DNA of 19,159 nt from CAZHDI01 sp964531285 (GTDB taxonomy: Bacteria > Pseudomonadota > Alphaproteobacteria > JAJFIK01), in NCBI GenBank assembly GCA_964531285.1, contig CAZHDI010000062.1, positions 1 through 19,159 of the forward strand. Direction: 5' to 3'. The stretch's first letter is position 1. Each line of letters opens with the position of its first letter. Positions 16,476 through 19,159 of this stretch are shown here, one piece after another. The notes beneath the pieces were generated by a model that ran no database searches, was not told where the DNA came from, and worked only from the letters and a program-made list of their open reading frames with translations. The position numbers and the translations under genes are program-made.

Positions 16476-16943
16476 GTGGACAGAGCGGCAGGACGCACGG
16501 CACGGCTGGCAAAGCGTGTCGATGAATTCGTAGGCGAGCGCATCCGGGAACGCCGGACCATGCTGGGCTTGACCCAGGAGCAATTGGCCAGCGCGCTCGA
16601 GATTTCCTATCAGCAGGTTCAAAAATACGAGACTGGCTCCAACCGGGTCAGCGCCGGGCGGCTTTATGAGATCGCGCGGCATCTCGATGTCGAGATCGGC
16701 TATTTCTTCGATGGTCTCGAACCCTCGTCCCAGAGCGCGCCGATGCCGCATGGCGGGCGCAACCGGGCGACGATCGAACTCGTGCGGAATTTCTCGGAGA
16801 TCGACGATCCGGTGGTCCGCAACGCTGTTTCCAGCCTGGTGAAGAGCCTGACCGAACGGCGCGGCGGCGGCACCGAAGACGCGGCTCCAGCCATCGGGAT
16901 GGATGCGATTCCGGCTCCCCAAGAAAGCGCGAATGACGGCTGA
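16476..16943 (+). CDS. XRE-family helix-turn-helix transcriptional regulator, 155 aa
   Basis: Cytoplasmic DNA-binding protein. The helix-turn-helix spans about residues 20-80: GERIRERRTMLGLTQEQLAS, then YQQVQKYETGSNRVSAGRL and ARHLDVEIGYFF. This is the common alphaproteobacterial type with a single HTH, a 'FFDGL' joint (77-81) and a helical tail of about 75 residues (ATIELVRNFSEIDDPVVRNA), probably used for dimerisation. No ligand domain is visible. GTG at 16476 is chosen because GGGAG (16465-16469) lies six bases before it and the family match starts shortly after. The open frame back to ATG 16230 has no family resemblance. The gene lies on the plus strand between lpxC and bamD, both minus; its stop is 23 bp from the lpxC stop. 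Targets are unknown. Confidence 0.85.
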   Translation: MDRAAGRTARLAKRVDEFVGERIRERRTMLGLTQEQLASALEISYQQVQKYETGSNRVSAGRLYEIARHLDVEIGYFFDGLEPSSQSAPMPHGGRNRATIELVRNFSEIDDPVVRNAVSSLVKSLTERRGGGTEDAAPAIGMDAIPAPQESANDG

Positions 16944-16966
16944 GGCCTGATCCAATTGCGGCGGCG

Positions 16967-17932
16967 CTACCGTCCGGCGGCAGGCAGAACGGCGTCTTCA
17001 TCGGCGTCGGCGGCAACGCCCTCGGTCTCGCCTGCGTCCTCACCGGCCGTCATGGTCTCGATCACCCAGCAATCGGTCCGCTCGAATAGGGCCCGTAACA
17101 GCTTGTTGTTGAGATCATGCCCGGACTTCTCGGCCGTGTAGCGGGCGCATAAGGGCAGAACGCTCAGCGCCATGTCACCAATCGCATCCAGGGTCTTGTG
17201 CCGGACGAATTCATCCGGATAGCGCAGACCGGTCTCGTTCACGATTCGGTCGTCCTCGATGACGATGGCATTCTCCAGCGACCCGCCGCGGGCGAGGCCG
17301 ATGGATTTGAGCATCTCGACATCCTTGAGAAAGCCGAAGGTCCGGGCCCGGCACAACTCCGTCTTGAACGCGGCGCTCGACAAATCGAAGTCGTATGTCT
17401 GACGGCCGATCACCGGTGTGGCGAAATCGATCATGAAATGGGTGGCAAAGCCCTTGCCCGGCGCCAGCTCCGCGCGCTTGCCGCCTTCTTCCACACAGAC
17501 CGGCTTTGTGACCCGGATGCGCCGGCGCGGCGTATCGGTTGCGGCAATGCCCGCGCAATCGATCAGAAAAACGAAAGGCGCCGCGCTGCCGTCCATGATC
17601 GGGACTTCGGGGCCGTCGATATCGATCAGCAGATTGTCGATCCCGCAGCCGCGCAACGCCGCCATCAAATGCTCAACCGTCGCAACCGATGTGCCCGCTT
17701 CATTCGCCAGCGTCGTGCCGAGCCGGGTCTCGGTCACCGCGTCGTAACGGGCCCGCACCATCGGATCCTGACCCTCGATATCGGTCCGCACAAAGACAAT
17801 ACCGGTCCCCACGGGCGCCGGGCGCAGGCGCATGGTGACCGGCGCGCCGGTGTGCAGGCCGATGCCGGAACAGCGGATCGACTGGTTCAACGTGGTTTCA
17901 AACGGCGTATTGAGCCCTGAAAGAACTGACAC
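16967..17932 (-). CDS. lpxC: UDP-3-O-acyl-N-acetylglucosamine deacetylase LpxC, 321 aa
   Basis: Zinc enzyme of the cytoplasm that catalyses the first committed step of lipid A synthesis. The zinc ligands are visible: H88 (TVEHLMAAL), H245 and D249 (RHKTLDAIGD). The catalytic E87 and H272 (SGHDLNN) are also in place. The N-terminus SIRCSGIGLHTG (18-29) and PIMDGSAAPF (111-120) are standard family segments. The protein begins with GTG and has GGGGAG about eleven bases before it; no better start is seen. The last 26 residues are acidic and Ala-rich, ending LPAAGR. They lie beyond the catalytic fold and are probably a flexible tail that may influence proteolysis. An intrinsic terminator after ftsZ means lpxC probably has its own promoter within 17933-18142. 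Confidence 0.96.
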   Translation of the reverse strand: MSVLSGLNTPFETTLNQSIRCSGIGLHTGAPVTMRLRPAPVGTGIVFVRTDIEGQDPMVRARYDAVTETRLGTTLANEAGTSVATVEHLMAALRGCGIDNLLIDIDGPEVPIMDGSAAPFVFLIDCAGIAATDTPRRRIRVTKPVCVEEGGKRAELAPGKGFATHFMIDFATPVIGRQTYDFDLSSAAFKTELCRARTFGFLKDVEMLKSIGLARGGSLENAIVIEDDRIVNETGLRYPDEFVRHKTLDAIGDMALSVLPLCARYTAEKSGHDLNNKLLRALFERTDCWVIETMTAGEDAGETEGVAADADEDAVLPAAGR

Positions 17933-17969
17933 GGGTCTGTGTGCTCCCCTGAATCCGAGGCTGCGGACC

Positions 17970-17986
17970 GGGCGGTTTTTCCGCCC
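17970..17986. repeat. Inverted repeat in the lpxC leader
   Basis: GGGCGG-TTTTT-CCGCCC is a perfect 6-bp stem with a five-base loop, 38 bp upstream of the lpxC GTG. In lpxC mRNA the loop is AAAAA. It could form in the 5' leader. No U-tract follows it in the lpxC direction, so simple attenuation is not indicated. Confidence 0.4.
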
Positions 17987-18014
17987 TGATCCGCTGCCCG
18001 GCGACGCATGAGCC

Positions 18015-18037
18015 CGCCATTAAGCCCCTAAATGGCG
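18015..18037. repeat. Inverted repeat CGCCATT-N9-AATGGCG upstream of lpxC
   Basis: A perfect 7-bp dyad with a 9-base centre lies in the ftsZ-lpxC intergenic region, 83 bp before the lpxC start. It could be an operator or an RNA hairpin. No matching regulator can be named. The rest of this 262-bp gap holds an A+T-richer patch near 18060-18105 and the ftsZ terminator. Confidence 0.35.
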
Positions 18038-18133
18038 CGCACGAGCGGCTGAAATGCGACAGGTTTATGCTGACAGCTTTATGACAAGAAAGAAAGATGC
18101 CAGCCCGGCAGCCGGACCGGCCCGTCGGACCGG

Positions 18134-18171
18134 AAAAATGAAAAGGCCGGCAGCGCAGTGCTGCCGGCCTT
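18134..18171 (-). terminator. Intrinsic terminator of ftsZ
   Basis: A perfect 12-bp stem (AAGGCCGGCAGC at 18143-18154 with GCTGCCGGCCTT at 18160-18171) has a 5-base loop. Read on the minus strand it is followed by a T-rich run ending at 18134 (TTTTCATTTTT). It starts 23 bases after the ftsZ stop, so ftsZ transcription should largely end here and not continue into lpxC. The plus strand beyond the stem (GTCTTGTTT) is less T-rich, and there is no nearby plus-strand gene. Confidence 0.88.
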
Positions 18172-18194
18172 GTCTTGTTTGGCTCGTGCCGGCC

Positions 18195-19159
18195 TTAGTT
18201 GGCCTGACGTCGCAGGAATGCCGGGATCTCAAGCTGATCCTTGTCATCGACATTCGGGAACAGCTGATCATCCGGCGTCGCGCGGAGCGCGTGGTCGGCC
18301 ACCTCTTTCGCCGAGCGCTGCGGCGCGCCCTGCGCGGCTTGGCCCTGACCGCCCGTTCCCTGGGAACCGGCCGGTTTCGCGCCTGCCTGAGGCATGCCCG
18401 GCTGTGCGGCAGGGGCCTTGGGCTTGGAGTCCGACCCCAGACCGAGGCCGACGCTCGCCACACGATTGAGCAAACCGCCGCGCTTGCGCTCCGGCTCCGG
18501 GCTCCGGCGGTCCGGCCCTTGCCCGGTGGTGCCGCCATGGCCCGGATGCAGCATCCGGGTATCCCGGCCGCCGCCGCCCGCGGCAACGCGCTGCATCTGA
18601 CCTTCGGCAATTGCATCCTCAGCCGCCGACAGGATCTGTTCGGCCACCGCGTCGTCAACCTGATCGGCCTGGTCGAGAACCTGGCTTACCTCTTTTTCAA
18701 GAGCCGAGTTATCCGCGACCACCGCGAGATCCGGCGAGGCTTTCCCGGCATCGCCGCCGCTCACCGTACTGGGCGAGACGACCGGCGCCTTGGGACGCCA
18801 CGATCCGCCTTCCGAGCCGCCATTGGTGGCCTGACGGTAAGGCTGACGCGCCTGGGGGCGCACCATGCCCTGCCCGGAGGCATCCGTGCCGGCCGCGGCA
18901 TCGGTCGATACCGGGTTCTGCATCTCGGCGTCCTCGATGCCGGTGGCCACGATGGACACACGGATCTGGCCGTCGAGGACTTCGTTGAAGGTCGAGCCGA
19001 CAATGATGTTCGCGTCCGGATCGACTTCCGAGCGGATCCGGTTCGCGGCCTCGTCGACCTCGAACAGGGTCATGTCCATGCCGCCGGTGATGTTGATCAG
19101 CACGCCGCGCGCGCCTTTCATGGGCACTTCGTCAAGAAGCGGATTGTTGATAGCCGCTT
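18195..19159 (-). CDS. ftsZ: Cell division protein FtsZ, C-terminal 320 residues (partial)
   Basis: Tubulin-like GTPase that forms the division ring. The window starts within the second half of the core at AAINNPLLDEVPMKGARG, roughly residue 248 of E. coli FtsZ, and includes INITGGMDMTLFEVDEAANR and DANIIVGSTFNEVLDG. The GTP-binding GGGTGTG and the T7 loop lie outside to the right. After the core ends (SIVATGIED) comes a linker of about 228 residues, rich in Gln, Gly, Pro, Ala, Arg and Lys. It contains one acidic helical stretch (EKEVSQVLDQADQVDDAVAE). The protein ends with the conserved peptide DQLEIPAFLRRQAN, which binds division partners such as FtsA. The linker is much longer than the roughly 50 residues of E. 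coli, in line with alphaproteobacteria. The terminator directly follows the stop. Confidence 0.97.
   Translation of the reverse strand, partial: AAINNPLLDEVPMKGARGVLINITGGMDMTLFEVDEAANRIRSEVDPDANIIVGSTFNEVLDGQIRVSIVATGIEDAEMQNPVSTDAAAGTDASGQGMVRPQARQPYRQATNGGSEGGSWRPKAPVVSPSTVSGGDAGKASPDLAVVADNSALEKEVSQVLDQADQVDDAVAEQILSAAEDAIAEGQMQRVAAGGGGRDTRMLHPGHGGTTGQGPDRRSPEPERKRGGLLNRVASVGLGLGSDSKPKAPAAQPGMPQAGAKPAGSQGTGGQGQAAQGAPQRSAKEVADHALRATPDDQLFPNVDDKDQLEIPAFLRRQAN

Noticed and set aside
18018..18036. Possible CtrA box (TTAA-N7-TTAA) upstream of lpxC
   Set aside because: One TTAA is present (18020-18023), but the second half-site at the right spacing reads AATG on one strand and CATT on the other, too poor to claim.
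1..19159. Defence system, prophage, transposon, CRISPR array or biosynthetic cluster
   Set aside because: All large frames are explained by core cellular families. No integrase, transposase, spaced direct repeats or typical defence domains were seen.

Overview
The window is GC-rich, tightly packed chromosomal DNA, most likely from an alphaproteobacterium. The best evidence is the gene block on the minus strand, read right to left: ftsZ, lpxC, bamD, recN, ligA. This is the usual alphaproteobacterial tail of the division/cell-wall cluster. The FtsZ has a very long linker and ends in the typical -LRRQAN peptide. A ribbon-helix-helix protein and a DUF4169 protein near a probable fumC tail also fit this class. 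Order or genus cannot be fixed from the sequence alone. I see no tRNA, rRNA, CRISPR, insertion sequence or prophage gene.

Left part (1-4285): the last 14 codons of what looks like a class II fumarase, then a small ribbon-helix-helix protein (+). A very large AsmA-like inner-membrane/periplasmic protein (-) overlaps that gene tail to tail. A small DUF4169 protein (+) is transcribed away from the AsmA gene. The AsmA start was placed at a TTG with a strong ribosome-binding site.

Middle part (4282-11126, all +): a ClC-family chloride transport protein (4-bp overlap with DUF4169), a UvrD/PcrA helicase, ribosomal protein L11 methyltransferase PrmA (4-bp overlap with uvrD) and a three-domain Xaa-Pro aminopeptidase. 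It probably forms one transcription unit, although a separate start before uvrD is possible.

Right part (11130-19159, mostly -): ftsZ (5' end outside the window) ends in a strong intrinsic terminator. Then come lpxC, bamD, and a recN-ligA-flavodoxin-like run joined by two 4-bp overlaps. A plus-strand XRE-family regulator sits between lpxC and bamD, so bamD and the genes after it need their own promoter. ligA is interrupted by exactly 100 Ns, an assembly placeholder that removes most of its adenylation domain including the catalytic lysine. The flanks join in sense only if the real missing length is about 440-450 bp, so the gene should not be called a pseudogene.

The functions are division (FtsZ), lipid A synthesis (LpxC), outer-membrane protein assembly (BamD), possible envelope lipid transport (AsmA-like), DNA repair and joining (UvrD, RecN, LigA), ribosome modification (PrmA), peptide turnover and anion transport. 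I found no convincing new multi-gene system. The points most worth checking are the channel-like residues of the ClC protein, the regulator wedged into the lpxC-bamD block and its upstream inverted repeat, the flavodoxin-like gene coupled to ligA, and the ligA gap.
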